Below are positions 50,335 through 61,932 of a stretch of 64,000 nucleotides of DNA, piece by piece (positions within the stretch are counted from its first letter, which is position 1; every line of letters begins with the position of its first letter). Made by a program: the position numbers and the translations under genes. The stretch is from assembly GCA_963966185.1 (NCBI GenBank), contig CAWZYM010000238.1, positions 173,501 through 237,500 of the forward strand, in the 5' to 3' direction. The stretch is from Rhabditoides inermis. Lineage: Eukaryota > Nematoda > Chromadorea > Rhabditida > Rhabditidae. Below the pieces are notes generated by a model. That model saw only the letters and a program-made list of their open reading frames with translations. It did no database searches and was not told where the DNA came from.

Positions 50335-52415
50335 AGTAAAAACTTTTTTCAGAAAGTACTAATCTCTTCTCTACTGTCTTCTCTCCCTACTGTCTACTTT
50401 CTCACGTTCTAAAAATATAATTTGACCGCCTGTGCTTGTCAAATGAAATGACATAAGGTGAACTCGATTCTCACCTCACCTCACTTCCACTCGACACTAT
50501 ACTGCATCGAAAAGCGGAATTTCAGGCTGAATATGTACAAGAGTACAAGTAATAAACTCATAACTTAGTTTCAACTGAAAAAGCAGTACATAGTTCTATA
50601 TTACGTCTACAATGACTTTGAGAAAAGAAGCCGGCTGGCGCGCCCTGTGTGAAGGAGTTAGAAACAGTTTGAAGTTGATTTGATCGTTAGAAAGCACTAT
50701 CTATTGACGTCTCGAAACATTTTACTTAATTTTTAACCTTCAACTTTTCCTTTTGTCACATTTATTCGTTGAAGATAGAAATTCTGTCTTTTTCAACTGA
50801 CTCAATCCATTATAGTTATATTTAGACATAATCATTTTACTTAATTTCTTTTCGTCACGGCGGCCGGTCGACGACGATCGACGACGCCGGACGATTCTTG
50901 ATCGATAATTCTTCGATACTTGATCGATATTGTTTCCATAGACCATTAGAGTACCATTGTTGATGTGACAGCGCCGGAGACTCCTTTGCTTTACACATAG
51001 TATCTCCTCGCGCCTGAACTGCTTCCACATGAGCTACTTCCCGCCGGCTCAATGGATGTCTTGGGAAGGATTCTTGTCGATGCGCCCGATCATCCGGCAG
51101 CGGCGTGGCAAAATGAAGACCCGACCGCACGCCGCGGGGAAAAGAAGAATAATAACTATAACTAAAACTCAATAAGTACTGTACTATCAAATGAAACTAC
51201 GGTATTACAACAAGGAAAACGGTACCTAGTTTTCTTGAGCAGCCCGCGACAATAGTTTGGTGTCGCCTCGCCTCGATTAAATCACTTCGTGAAAGGAAAC
51301 CAGGAGGCATTATAAAAAGATTACGGGCAGATTTGTAGTTCAGGATGTTTAGAGGAGTGACGTCAAACCGTTTCTCGGAAGCTGGAGTCTGCGATTCGCA
51401 GTACTCGTTCTTGTAAGGCCTACTCGATGCAACCGTTCAACCACCTAACCGTCTCTTCATCTGACACACTATTTCACTGCTTTTCTGTCTGACGCTCTCC
51501 TGTTACGCGCTATTTCGTCGGCTTTTCTCGAGCTTAAAGCTCCGCGGATATGAGAGATATGATAACATAAAAATTTGGGAGCATCTCCAGACATGACAGG
51601 ATAGAGAAGTGAAGCGAGAGGAACGAATACGCGGGACGTCGGAAGCAGCCAGGCTGCGTCACGCGGCAACGCCGGTCAGATGCCTCGCCCTCCGCCGCCG
51701 TTCGTTATCCATTCAGATAGGCCGGGCAGTGAGAGCACACTGCCCTGCAGCATGCACTATGATAATAAGGACGAAAATCGATGAGTAAGGCGAGGCGATG
51801 GAGGGCGCAGAGAGGCGAGAGGAGGGATAAATGCACACCGTTATGTGGAGTGAGCAAGACGAGAGACCACGAAATAGAAATAGGGAGGGCGGGCTGATAA
51901 CACACCCACTCTCTCCATTTCACTCACTGGGGAGAGCGAATGAATGACGAAAGAGAGTGATACGGTGTCGCTTGGCCGCTCTATAACAAAGGGGTGTGAT
52001 GTGATGAGTGAGCGGCGCATGTGTATGGCGCACGCGTGCCGAGGGGCGTGTGATTGGATAATGATCAGGGCCGGCTATCGACGGGGCGGATAACACTGAT
52101 GGATGGGAGGCCAGTGGCAGGGCCGACCAACCCTGCTGCGACATCTGGCGATCACAGACTCGCCATCACTCAGAGACACCAGACGAGAAGCAGATCTGCA
52201 TACGGTGATAACACGCAGATACGCGATAGTGGAGAGGAGAGGGGGAACTCGCGCGAATGATGTATGTACATACACTGTTCAACACGGCCGCCGCCACACG
52301 ATTCACAAATACAAGAGCTGGCTCCCGCCACTGAAGCCACCACAACGCATAACGGGACAATCGCACAACGCCGTGATAGGATAGTGGAGAGGAGAGGGGG
52401 TTTAAATACCCAAGT
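50335..52415. other. Region upstream of the LINE ORF
   Basis: No convincing gene. A minus-strand open stretch at 50855-51120 (FATPLPDDRAHRQESFP) is unassigned. The right end (about 51700-52415) probably includes the LINE 5' UTR; the element's 5' boundary could not be located. Confidence 0.45.
52226..52400 (+). repeat. Duplicated 22-bp motif in LINE leader
   Basis: GATAGTGGAGAGGAGAGGGG occurs at 52227 and 52380, 153 bp apart. The second copy is followed by TTTAAATACC just before the ORF. This could be promoter repeats of the element's 5' UTR. Confidence 0.6.
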
Positions 52416-55400
52416 TTGAGGTCGTCGATGTCTCTTCTCTCTCGTTGTCCTGGTGCTAAGCTTGTCTCCTCCACTATCCGCACTGTGCTTCCTCCTATAC
52501 TCCTATATGCATATCTTGTTGGCGTCCTCTCGGTTGTCCCCATTCAATCGTTTGTGCGCTCCATAGAATACCATAGCTTTGGCCAGTCGACTTCGATTGT
52601 ATACACGACAGACTCGCGCAATCTCTACTTGAACCGATACAATTCGTCCGATGTCGTGCCCTGTGAATCTCGGTTTCCGCGATCATTGTGTCATTCGGTT
52701 GTGGCTGTGGATTGTGGATGTCTAGCTGGTCCCCTCCAGCGTCCCCCTCTCTTCCCACCTCCGTTGGTACCGATCGATATTGCCGCGTTCACCCATATGC
52801 CCATATACGTCACCCGATACATGGAGATGCTCTACACCGATACCCGAAAGACCTATACTGCTCGGAAAAGAAGGATGCCCGATACTCAAAGACGAAAGAC
52901 TGAAAGAACCGATAAAGAACCGAAAGATGATCGTCGACGTGATATCGACCCCAAAATCGGAGCCCATAGATCGAAAATCGACCGGAAAGGACGCTGCCAT
53001 CGGCAATATACCATAGATCATAAACAAAAGTCGACTGGCCACATAGAAAGACGATGGGACGAGATAGAGGAACTGATAGACATCATCAACAGCACAGTCT
53101 TCAAGGAGGAGGCACTACCTGAACCAGGCAATACGAGACATGAACATCTACGATCGAGAATGCAAGGCGCTCATAGTTCGGACAGTGTGAATCGTGCTGT
53201 TCGAATTCTGCTCTTCCTACTTCATCTTCTTCCGTGGAGACGTGATAGACGAGGGCGGAAAAGCGAACGATTGAATAGAAAAAGAACGGCACAAAACCGA
53301 CGATATCTTCTAAATATGCAGAGAATACTGCAAGAGATACGTCATAGACCGATACGCAATAAGCAGCCTTTATTCTTCGGAGGTGGTGACGAACTGATAA
53401 CAGATGAATCGGCAATGTTAAACAAAAAGATATACGTGATGGTGCCGCCTGCGGGCAAACTGAAATGCGGAGGGTGCACCAGCTCATACCTATCGAATGC
53501 GAGGCTGAACGATATAGCCAAACACTATAGACAACGTGCACTGATAAGAGGATACCCATGCCCCTGGAAAAACGAACTGAATCTGGAAGTGGGAGCGAAA
53601 TCCGATATGTTCATAGTCTACACGTGCAGAGTGTGCAAAGAAGAGTTCAGTCTACTGAGGCGAGCTCGAAAACACGCCTTCGAAACACACCCGGAAATAA
53701 AAGAGTTCGAGGAAACCCAAGAGGCTATACGCAAACGAATAATGACCGAGAAAGGAGGCGTGAATGATGAAAGAAGGAGACTGCGATCGCAAGAGGATGA
53801 CGAACAGTCAATGCGCATAGAGGAAACAGCTGATGAGACGACACATACCCAATATCCCATATCATACTCGCACCCCGTTCCCACACCCGTTGTAGACGGC
53901 AGAGTGCGAAAGAGAAAGAGGACGGAGAGTGCGCAGGCGAAGAGAGCACGCATAGATCAGCACCCGATCGATAAATCAATAACACCGACAGAGACGCAGA
54001 GTGCCGTGAGCGAGAAGGCTGCCGGCTCGAATATAATAGAAAGGAGGGAGAGCGAGAGGGCAGATAGCACCTCGCACCAGACACAAAATACCATGTTGAT
54101 AAGTGATAGCGCGGAATACTCAAACTCGCGGCCCGGCTGTAGTCACTGGCTGCCAGCTGGTGTGAGTGTGCGAGAGGAGAGAGGCGGCGACCGATCTACC
54201 CACACTGATATACCCGATAGGCATACCGCAGTGAGTGCGGAGGACAAATCGATCGATATATCGATCGAGGATATACTGGTGATAGACGAGGGAGACGATG
54301 ATACTGGAAATACCATAGAATGCGCGCCGACGGAAATAGAAAGGAGAGAACGAGAGTATAGGGCTGATAGTCCTCACTCGAGTCACAATACAACGGCGAA
54401 AAGGGAGAGAGAGGAATATTCGATATCGCGGCCAGGCTGTAGCCACTGGCTGCCAGCTGGTATGAGTGTGCGAGAGGAGAGTGGCGGCGACCGATCTACC
54501 CACACTGATATACCCGATAGGCATACCGCAGTGAGTGCGGAGGAGAAATCGATCGATATATCGATCGAGGATAGACTGGTGATAGACGAGGGAGACGATG
54601 ATACTGAAAATAACATAGAGTTCGCGCCGATAGACATGGAGTGCGAGAGTGATAGTCAACCAAATGATATGACGTCACGAGACGAGATGACGTCACGCGC
54701 AGTGAGCGAGTCAGTGAGCACTCACGATACAAACGGCGAATTCGACGAATACGTGATACAAACGGATACGACCAAGTCTGCGATGGCCTGTCTCAACTAT
54801 ACTGAGGGAGTCAATTCGAGGCTGAGCAACCAGGCCATACACGCATACCTACTCTCCAAATACCGCAACACCGATGTGTTCGTGATCAATCCGGCCATAG
54901 TGCGCGGGATGGAGTGGAAATATAAAGGGAGCGAGATGAACATACATCCATCCATGCAAAACGACAGATACACAAAAGTCGTACTACCGTACTACGAGAA
55001 GGGACACTGGATGATGATAGTGGCTGATAAGTCACATGATAGAGCTACCGTATACGATCCGATGCAGCGGCGATCAATCGATAATCGATCAATGGACAAG
55101 CTGAGGCGTCTGTTCGGCAGAGAGCTACAGTATGCCGATCCGAATACATACAGTAAACAGGAGAGAGATGAGATGAACTGTGGATTGCGCGCTGTGATGA
55201 TCCTGGAGCAAATAATCGATAATCGACCGCTCTTCCACTCAGTGGGCGATCTGGAGGAGTTGCGAAAAAGGATGAAAAGCACGATACATAATGAGAGGAC
55301 GCGACACATTCCGAGACTCATGGACATAGATCTACAACACATGCAAATACACCCCGAACCGATCGCTGTGAGAGGGAGCTGGCATGAGAAACTCGGACAG

Positions 55401-58289
55401 GCGACGTGTTTCGAACAGATCGAATACGTTTCCGACTCGTTCGTGAGATTCGCATACCTGATGAGGAAAGATAAGATAGCGGATGCGGTGAAACTACTGA
55501 ATGATGAGCTGCCATCACTCGAGTCACTCGCCGATAGACCCAAACAGCCGAGAAAGAAACAGGCGAAAAGGGATATACCTCGCCGAGCGGACAAGGAGCT
55601 CCGGATACTGTATCGCGAGAATAAGGCACTCGCTGTGAAACGTATACTGGGAGAGGAGTCGAAAGACTGCGAGATAGGAATAAACAAAGTCGAGTACTTC
55701 CGACGGATAACGGGCGCGCAGCCGTGTGACCGCGATGCGGTGCGACGACTTGCCGACAACCTGCCCCATATGAACATCTCCGGCTCACTGCTCAGGAGGT
55801 TCGGACGACACGAAGTGATGAAAACTATAAAAAGGAAGCGTGATACGGCGGCCGGACCAGACGGGACAGTGTATAGCGACCTGTTGAGCGCCGATCCGGA
55901 TGGCAGCTTCCTGACTGAGCTCTTCAATAGATGCATGAGAGAACAGCGGATTCCGAGCAGTTGGAAAGAGACCAACGTGACACTCATATACAAAAAGGGA
56001 GACGAGCTCGACATAGAAAACTGGAGGCCGATAAGTCTCATGAATACCGTCTATAAAATATATACCACACTTCTGACCAACAGGATGAACGAGATAAAAG
56101 GACTGATAAGTGACTGCCAGAAGGGCTTCACGAACAGAGAGGGCACGCTGGAGAACATTGCGCTTCTCCGCACACCCATACAACACGTCAAATCGATAAA
56201 AGGAGATATATGCGTCACGTGGCTGGACCTTGCCAACGCGTTTGGCAGCGTGCCACACGAGGCTATACACGAAGCCCTCAGGGCATTCGGGTTCCCACAA
56301 GAGTTCCGAAACATAATAGAGGACCTATACGATGGAGCGACGATGCGAGTGAATACAAAAACACACCAAACGAGAAGCATAGCGGTGGATGCGGGAGTGA
56401 AGCAGGGAGACCCCATATCACCCATCCTCTTCAACATAGTGCTGGAGATGGTCATCCGGGCGCACAACAAGAGAGTGAGGCCGATGCAGATACTCGGACA
56501 AAGCTTCTCGCTGCTCGCTTTCGCTGACGATATGGCCATACTAACCAAAAACCACTCGGACCTCCAATATCAACTCGATAGAATGGCTGAAGACGCGAAA
56601 AGTATACACCTGCTGTTCAAGCCGCGCAAATGCGGCGCTCTCATAATACAGAAGGGAAAAGTGATTCAACGAGAGACCAAGATGTACAACGAGTGCATAA
56701 ATGTGCTCGGAGAAGGCGATAGCTACAAATACCTCGGAGTGAATATAGGCTTTCGAGAGATCAACGAGCAGTCGGAGACGCTGCGACAGATGAATACGGA
56801 TATGCGAAAGCTGGCAGCAGCGAGAGGATCGCTGAGTTGCGACCAGCTGAGAGATGCGATCAGAACATTCGTCATGTCCAGGCTATACTACATTGCGATG
56901 AACGACAGATGCACTATGGCCAGTATAGACGAGATGGAAAAGACGCTCGCCAGTACCATATCACATATACAGAACGTCAAGTGCGGAGTGTCGAAGCCAT
57001 ACTTGTACTGCTCCAAGGGCTTCAACATGCAACACCCGAAAGATACCATGTACATTGGCTGCTTCACCACAACAATGAAGCTGCTCCACTCCAAAGACGC
57101 CTACATATCGACAGTGTTCTGGAACCTTCTGGAATACATAGCTGTCGCGTGGATTGGACCGCAACAAGCGCATACACTGGACAAAAAGACGGTGTGTGCG
57201 AGATATCTGAATGACGAAAACGTCGGATACCGTGGAATAACATACGGTGGACAGACCAATATGATGAGAAACTGCCGCGAGGCAACGAGACATATGAGAC
57301 GGAAACTGCACTTGTTCGAAGTGAAATGGGACAACGATCAGCTGATAGTGGAGATGCAGGCTACTCCCACGAGCAAGAAATCGATAACTGACTCGAAAAC
57401 GATGCACCTACTGAAGAGAAGGATGGCTGCGGCACTGGACGAGTGCAATATCGAACGCATGAGCACCGAATACACAGTGACCAGCAAACACTTTGATATG
57501 TTCATGCAGGATACGAGAAATGCGCGCATACTTCGAAACAAATCGCCTCAGGCGACCGATAGTGCGATCGACTGGAGACATAGAGCGCTACTCGATAATC
57601 TGCCACTGAAGGGAGCGAGATTCACGATGCAAAACGCTTTGGCGGACCGCGTGTGCACAACATGCAACGAGAACCAGATAGAGACGCTTCCACATGTGCT
57701 CAACGCGTGCAAAGCTCACCTCACAATGGGAATAATGGACCGACATAACAATATACAGGATCTGATAGTGGCGGCTGCGGAAAAGAGTGCGGTAAACGAG
57801 AGTGCGTGGATAGAGACAGACACTCGCGATTCGATAAATGGCGGCAGTCTGCGACCGGACATTGTGCTGAAACGAGAGGGCGAAAAAGAGGTGGTCATAG
57901 TGGATGTGCGCGTTTCATTCGGAAACGGACTCGAGTCATTCGAGCGCGCCGCCGCCGAAAAGATTGCGAAATACACGGGAATAGCCGAAACGTATAGAGA
58001 ACTGGGATACAAAGTGTCTCTGCACCCATACTTGGTCAGTTCACTCGGCGACAACTGGAAGGGCAACGATGCAGCACTGACTGCACTCGGAATACCGAAG
58101 ACTGACTGGAATTCGCTGATAGGACAGATACAGTGCGAGACGCTCGAATACTCGAAGGCGATATACCATCTACATGTGATGAACGACAACTACTGCCCGA
58201 AATATGGAAGGAATAGACCGGAAAAGGCGCTGAATATGGTGGCGAAATACAAGGAACACTACGCGCACATACGCGCCGCGGCCCTATAA
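52416..58289 (+). CDS. NeSL-type LINE polyprotein: zinc finger, Ulp1-like protease, RT, restriction-like endonuclease
   Basis: One uninterrupted frame of 1957 codons. The true start may be a later Met, for example near 52798, since the first 120 residues look non-coding. Parts: basic region (about 150-220); CCHH-type fingers (CGGCTSSY...H near 350, CRVCKEEF...H near 403); a duplicated 100-residue acidic unit (about 541-741); a C48/Ulp1-like cysteine protease with His (GHWMMIV, about 863), Asp (VYDPM, about 879), Gln and Cys (MNCGLRAV, about 920); RT domain (AGPDG near 1147, LDLANAFGSVPHEA, KQGDPISPILF, FADDMA near 1368); a C-terminal knuckle (CTTCNENQIETLPHVLNAC, about 1746) and PD-(D/E)XK nuclease (RPDIVLK, VVIVDVRVSF, about 1815-1835). 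This set and order defines NeSL-like elements. Intactness suggests a recent, possibly active copy. Confidence 0.92.
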   Translation: MRSSMSLLSRCPGAKLVSSTIRTVLPPILLYAYLVGVLSVVPIQSFVRSIEYHSFGQSTSIVYTTDSRNLYLNRYNSSDVVPCESRFPRSLCHSVVAVDCGCLAGPLQRPPLFPPPLVPIDIAAFTHMPIYVTRYMEMLYTDTRKTYTARKRRMPDTQRRKTERTDKEPKDDRRRDIDPKIGAHRSKIDRKGRCHRQYTIDHKQKSTGHIERRWDEIEELIDIINSTVFKEEALPEPGNTRHEHLRSRMQGAHSSDSVNRAVRILLFLLHLLPWRRDRRGRKSERLNRKRTAQNRRYLLNMQRILQEIRHRPIRNKQPLFFGGGDELITDESAMLNKKIYVMVPPAGKLKCGGCTSSYLSNARLNDIAKHYRQRALIRGYPCPWKNELNLEVGAKSDMFIVYTCRVCKEEFSLLRRARKHAFETHPEIKEFEETQEAIRKRIMTEKGGVNDERRRLRSQEDDEQSMRIEETADETTHTQYPISYSHPVPTPVVDGRVRKRKRTESAQAKRARIDQHPIDKSITPTETQSAVSEKAAGSNIIERRESERADSTSHQTQNTMLISDSAEYSNSRPGCSHWLPAGVSVREERGGDRSTHTDIPDRHTAVSAEDKSIDISIEDILVIDEGDDDTGNTIECAPTEIERREREYRADSPHSSHNTTAKREREEYSISRPGCSHWLPAGMSVREESGGDRSTHTDIPDRHTAVSAEEKSIDISIEDRLVIDEGDDDTENNIEFAPIDMECESDSQPNDMTSRDEMTSRAVSESVSTHDTNGEFDEYVIQTDTTKSAMACLNYTEGVNSRLSNQAIHAYLLSKYRNTDVFVINPAIVRGMEWKYKGSEMNIHPSMQNDRYTKVVLPYYEKGHWMMIVADKSHDRATVYDPMQRRSIDNRSMDKLRRLFGRELQYADPNTYSKQERDEMNCGLRAVMILEQIIDNRPLFHSVGDLEELRKRMKSTIHNERTRHIPRLMDIDLQHMQIHPEPIAVRGSWHEKLGQATCFEQIEYVSDSFVRFAYLMRKDKIADAVKLLNDELPSLESLADRPKQPRKKQAKRDIPRRADKELRILYRENKALAVKRILGEESKDCEIGINKVEYFRRITGAQPCDRDAVRRLADNLPHMNISGSLLRRFGRHEVMKTIKRKRDTAAGPDGTVYSDLLSADPDGSFLTELFNRCMREQRIPSSWKETNVTLIYKKGDELDIENWRPISLMNTVYKIYTTLLTNRMNEIKGLISDCQKGFTNREGTLENIALLRTPIQHVKSIKGDICVTWLDLANAFGSVPHEAIHEALRAFGFPQEFRNIIEDLYDGATMRVNTKTHQTRSIAVDAGVKQGDPISPILFNIVLEMVIRAHNKRVRPMQILGQSFSLLAFADDMAILTKNHSDLQYQLDRMAEDAKSIHLLFKPRKCGALIIQKGKVIQRETKMYNECINVLGEGDSYKYLGVNIGFREINEQSETLRQMNTDMRKLAAARGSLSCDQLRDAIRTFVMSRLYYIAMNDRCTMASIDEMEKTLASTISHIQNVKCGVSKPYLYCSKGFNMQHPKDTMYIGCFTTTMKLLHSKDAYISTVFWNLLEYIAVAWIGPQQAHTLDKKTVCARYLNDENVGYRGITYGGQTNMMRNCREATRHMRRKLHLFEVKWDNDQLIVEMQATPTSKKSITDSKTMHLLKRRMAAALDECNIERMSTEYTVTSKHFDMFMQDTRNARILRNKSPQATDSAIDWRHRALLDNLPLKGARFTMQNALADRVCTTCNENQIETLPHVLNACKAHLTMGIMDRHNNIQDLIVAAAEKSAVNESAWIETDTRDSINGGSLRPDIVLKREGEKEVVIVDVRVSFGNGLESFERAAAEKIAKYTGIAETYRELGYKVSLHPYLVSSLGDNWKGNDAALTALGIPKTDWNSLIGQIQCETLEYSKAIYHLHVMNDNYCPKYGRNRPEKALNMVAKYKEHYAHIRAAAL
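54036..54640 (+). repeat. 300-bp in-frame tandem duplication in LINE ORF
   Basis: Two units, each about 100 codons, with landmarks GGCTGTAG at 54136 and 54436 exactly 300 bp apart. Both contain ATCGATCGATATATCGATCG and encode CSHWLPAG and SIDISIEDxLVIDEGDDDTxN. They lie in the linker between zinc finger and protease. Confidence 0.92.
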
Positions 58290-59044
58290 GGACCCTATAT
58301 CAACAGATTTCTAATCGACGAGGCTTCATACTGTATTCGTGTAAGGCCGTTTCTCTCCCTGCGACAAAGGGACCAAGAGGGCTGTCTGACAAAGCGCGAT
58401 ACAGCCGGCTGCCCCAATCGACCCCGACGCCTTCAGGACGCTGCGACCAAGCATCTTTTGCCAAGGGACCATCGACGGGACAAGCCGGACCACCATTTCT
58501 GCCCCCCATTTCAGCAATATCAATACTTCCCCCCAACCATTGATTTGCGATAAATCTTCTATATGATTAGGGGGCGGAGGAGGCAAGAAGAAGGGGAATG
58601 ATCGAAGCAATATTGGAGGGCCGCAGAGCGAAAAGCAGATATGAGTCACACGGCCGCTTCCCATCCAGATGGCCGGATGAGCTGTGAAGGAAAACGAACA
58701 CTGGATAACGAGGATGTACGAGGCGAGGCGGGGCTATGTGGAGAGAGTGCGGAATGAAATGTAACGAACGAAACGAGAACAAACAACCACGAAAGCGAAT
58801 AGGGAACGCTCGAGTTTAAGAGAATACATTTTCTTATCACAAAAAGTACAAAACATAACTAACACACAATGCAAATCAATCATTCAATCAATCAATAAAT
58901 GTAAAACCGGTTGATTTCAAAAAGTGGTACTGTATTGACGATTATGTCAACCAATTTTTAAATGGTAAATTATGTCACTTTTTATTGACTTTTAAGTGTT
59001 TTTAAAAAATATTTTTCTGCATTTTGTATTTTAGGACTCTGAAC
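58290..59044. other. LINE 3' UTR and spacer
   Basis: GC-rich sequence to about 58560 is likely LINE 3' UTR; then AT-rich spacer. No long A-tail or duplication marking the LINE 3' end was found. The last 100 nt may include a 5' UTR intron of the next gene (acceptor TTTTAG near 59034). Confidence 0.45.
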
Positions 59045-61478
59045 ATGGCGAACACTTCTCCTCCCCCATTGGTCATCGCCATTTCCGTCTCCACCACTAT
59101 GACCCACTTGTGAGTTGTCCGGAAAGCGATCTCAATCTGTGAACCTTATTCGCAGTGTACACTCACTCGCTGGGGGTTCAATTCATTTCGCGCCCTTGGT
59201 TTTTGCTGTATGACTGGCGTGCACAGATGGCGCACAGTGATTGCGGAGGCACGCAACCAACGGATTTTTATTATCACCAGCCGAGCCGGTGGCCTCACGC
59301 GATCGCATCACTCGATAGAAATGAACAGTTTCATGCGCATACGAGCCGGGCCGGTTTCCCCCCGCACAGATATGTACGGTACGGCATATGGTGTCATCAC
59401 ATTGATCACTAGTGGTTTGGAAACTTAGGGAATAATTTTGTTATGAACATCCTAAAAGTATATGGCTAAATGTATGTTTCGAGGTACAGTCACAAATGGG
59501 ACGATCTGGACGCGGCGACGGCGGTCGAATTGGAGAACAACAACATTGCGGAGGAGGAAAAAGGAAGACGACACGCAACACACACCCATGGTGTGTTTTC
59601 TCATTCAAATGTATAATTATATGTGAGTTTGAGTCCCGGCTGCATTACGCGGTGGAGTGCGCGCGTCATCTCATCGATGCCCACCAGAATACCCGCGTCG
59701 CCACCACCGTCAGCCTCGTCAGTGCCAGCCATCCATCAATCATTCAATCATTCCTTCCAGCTGCTCTTCGCAGACACCGTACAGGACTGCGTACAGGAGA
59801 CGATCGGCAAAGATGAACAATCCGACAAGATCGTCAAGAGGTTGCTCCTTTGCGGTTTTAGTGTTGTGATTGGTATAGTTGAAGGCTCGCGCACCTGTCT
59901 TCCATTCGACGGATGGTGGACCCTCCGTGCCGCCTCGACTGCCTTCTTCCCCATCTCATCGGTAGACCCAATCTGGTCGTGTTCACCGACACAGTCAACG
60001 GACCCGATGTGGGTGATTGTATACACTTGGGCACACGAGAAAACGTGATTTCTGAGTGCACGTATTTGCATATTATCGGTATGTCAGGGAACTCCTCTGT
60101 CTTCCGTGGCCTCTGCGTGTCTGTCCACTCGATTCGTCTTCCTTCAGCGGTCCTGCGACCAGACACACCACCACAGGAGACTCAAGTATGGGATCATTAC
60201 ATATAATATTATTATTTGTTTTGTATTTTCGAACATTGCAGGCTGATGCTGGACTCTCTGCGATGCACCGGCAGGGAGTGCTACGACTACGAGAGGTGTG
60301 TTTTCGTTGGGATGTGTTGAGTGTTTTGTTTGAGTGGCGTGTTCCCGCTGCCGGCGGGGCTGTGTGGGCAGCTTGTGTCCGATGTGCCCCTGCCTCGCCC
60401 GCCCCGCACACATACCACATTCACCTCCCCTCTCGGCACTATACAACTACAGTTCGTCAACGTCGACAACGGTACGCAACGTTTTGTGTACCCCTCTCCC
60501 TCAGCACATTTGTTTCAGTGTCGTCTCCCTTGGCCCCGTGGCAGCGCGTGGAACTGGCAGGTTTCGTGGACAGCTACCAGCCCCACACCGGAGAAAGATG
60601 GCTTCTCATCCCTCCCAGTGAGTATTGCAGATAAGTAGACGATATGACATTCATTCCACTATTTTTAGCAGAGTCTCCTTCTGCTGACGAGTCTGCTCTT
60701 TTGTCGCTTCTCTCGGGCGGACTGCTGGAAACGCAGACAGCTGCTCTCTGCATCCTGCATAGTATTTAAAATGGAGTGATGTGCATATGTGTATCTGTTT
60801 TGAGATGAGACGGAGGAGAAGACTGTGTACGGGACGCTGTGTGTGTGCGGGGAGGCGGCGTCTCCCCGCATGCTGCTGTGTGTGATGGCCGGCGAGAACG
60901 CCTCCGCTCTGCCCCACATCCAACACGGCACCCTCAAGGTCAGCAGCCACCATTGGTTGATTTGATGCGTCTTCAGGCCATGTCGTGTGCTTCTCCGAAG
61001 CTGCAGCTGGACCGCCCGCCGTGTCTGCTCCACACCGGAGAGCTCAGCTCCATGGTTGGACAGTGACATGCATGTGCATATCTATTTGTGTGTGTAGATC
61101 GCGCGCATCCGTCGGCTGTATCTGAAGAAGGACGATGGTAGAAGGGAGAGCAGCAACAAGCAGATGATAGACCATGTGAGCACCGCTCTCTCCCGATTTG
61201 CTTTGTCAGCCTGACTGCGTGGTTGCAGGAGATGACGCAACTGCGTGCCTACTTCAGCTCGTCCGGTCTGGACACGCGCCCCGTCTACACTCACCTCGTC
61301 GAGACGCTCAAGGTGGGCAACCACCGATACTTGTGATCCAATCAATTGAGAGTATGGCGATAATGTGTTGTTGTGTGTTCAGTTGGATGGTGGTGAGCTG
61401 TGTGCCTCTCCGTCGGATGTAGCTCACCGCGCCGTTCTCAAGAGGCATCTGCGAGAGATGCGTGCTTACATGCACTGA
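59045..61478 (+). CDS. Unidentified multi-exon gene
   Basis: Starts at ATG 59045 (MANTSPPPLVIAISVST), with a first junction to 59490-59592 (HKWDDLDAATAVELENNNIA). Later exons are clear near 60341-60470 (VFPLPAGLCGQLVSDVPLPR ... LQFVNVD), 60520-60610 (PWQRVELAGFVDSYQPHTGE RWLLIPP), 60805-60939 (ETEEKTVYGTLCVCGEAASP ... HGTLK), 60975-61052 (PKLQLDRPPCLLHTGELSSM), 61099-61174 (RIRRLYLKKDDGRRESSNKQ), 61230-61312 (MTQLRAYFSSSGLDTRPVYT) and 61380-61478 (stop 61476-61478). Introns are about 45-70 nt. The stretch LQFVNVD...VELAGFVDSY recalls an OB-fold beta strand pattern, as in replication or recombination proteins, but no diagnostic motif was seen. Exons between 59650 and 60250 are uncertain. Function is not assigned. 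Confidence 0.65.
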
Positions 61479-61932
61479 ACACTCCGCGCCCATCTACACC
61501 TACACTCGATTCGTAAGCGTCTATCTCATCTCTGTCTTGCTCGCATACTCATTCCCAGTCCTATCATGGCTTATCGCGAAAATTAACTTATTAGCCGGCC
61601 TTGTCGTTGTTTTCTTGTTGTTGTTGTTGTGCCTACTTTTGTTGTAGAAATCATGTTGCACTTTGATTGTGAGCGTGAGTGATACATAATGCAAGTTTAT
61701 TAGTTTTTTCCCCAGTCAGGGTACATGATGGAAATGGAAACCGGGAACCGTACTATGGGAAAGATTTGGTGTTAAGAGAAGAATACTACGATTGGAGAAT
61801 GGAAATGAATCGGAATACAACACAATAAGTTCAGATTCTGGTGAAACAAAGAATGAGAAAGAGTAGTGAATCAGACACGCCATCCATGTCGGTTCTGAAA
61901 TGCACGATTTTGGAAGAAAACTACTGCATGAA

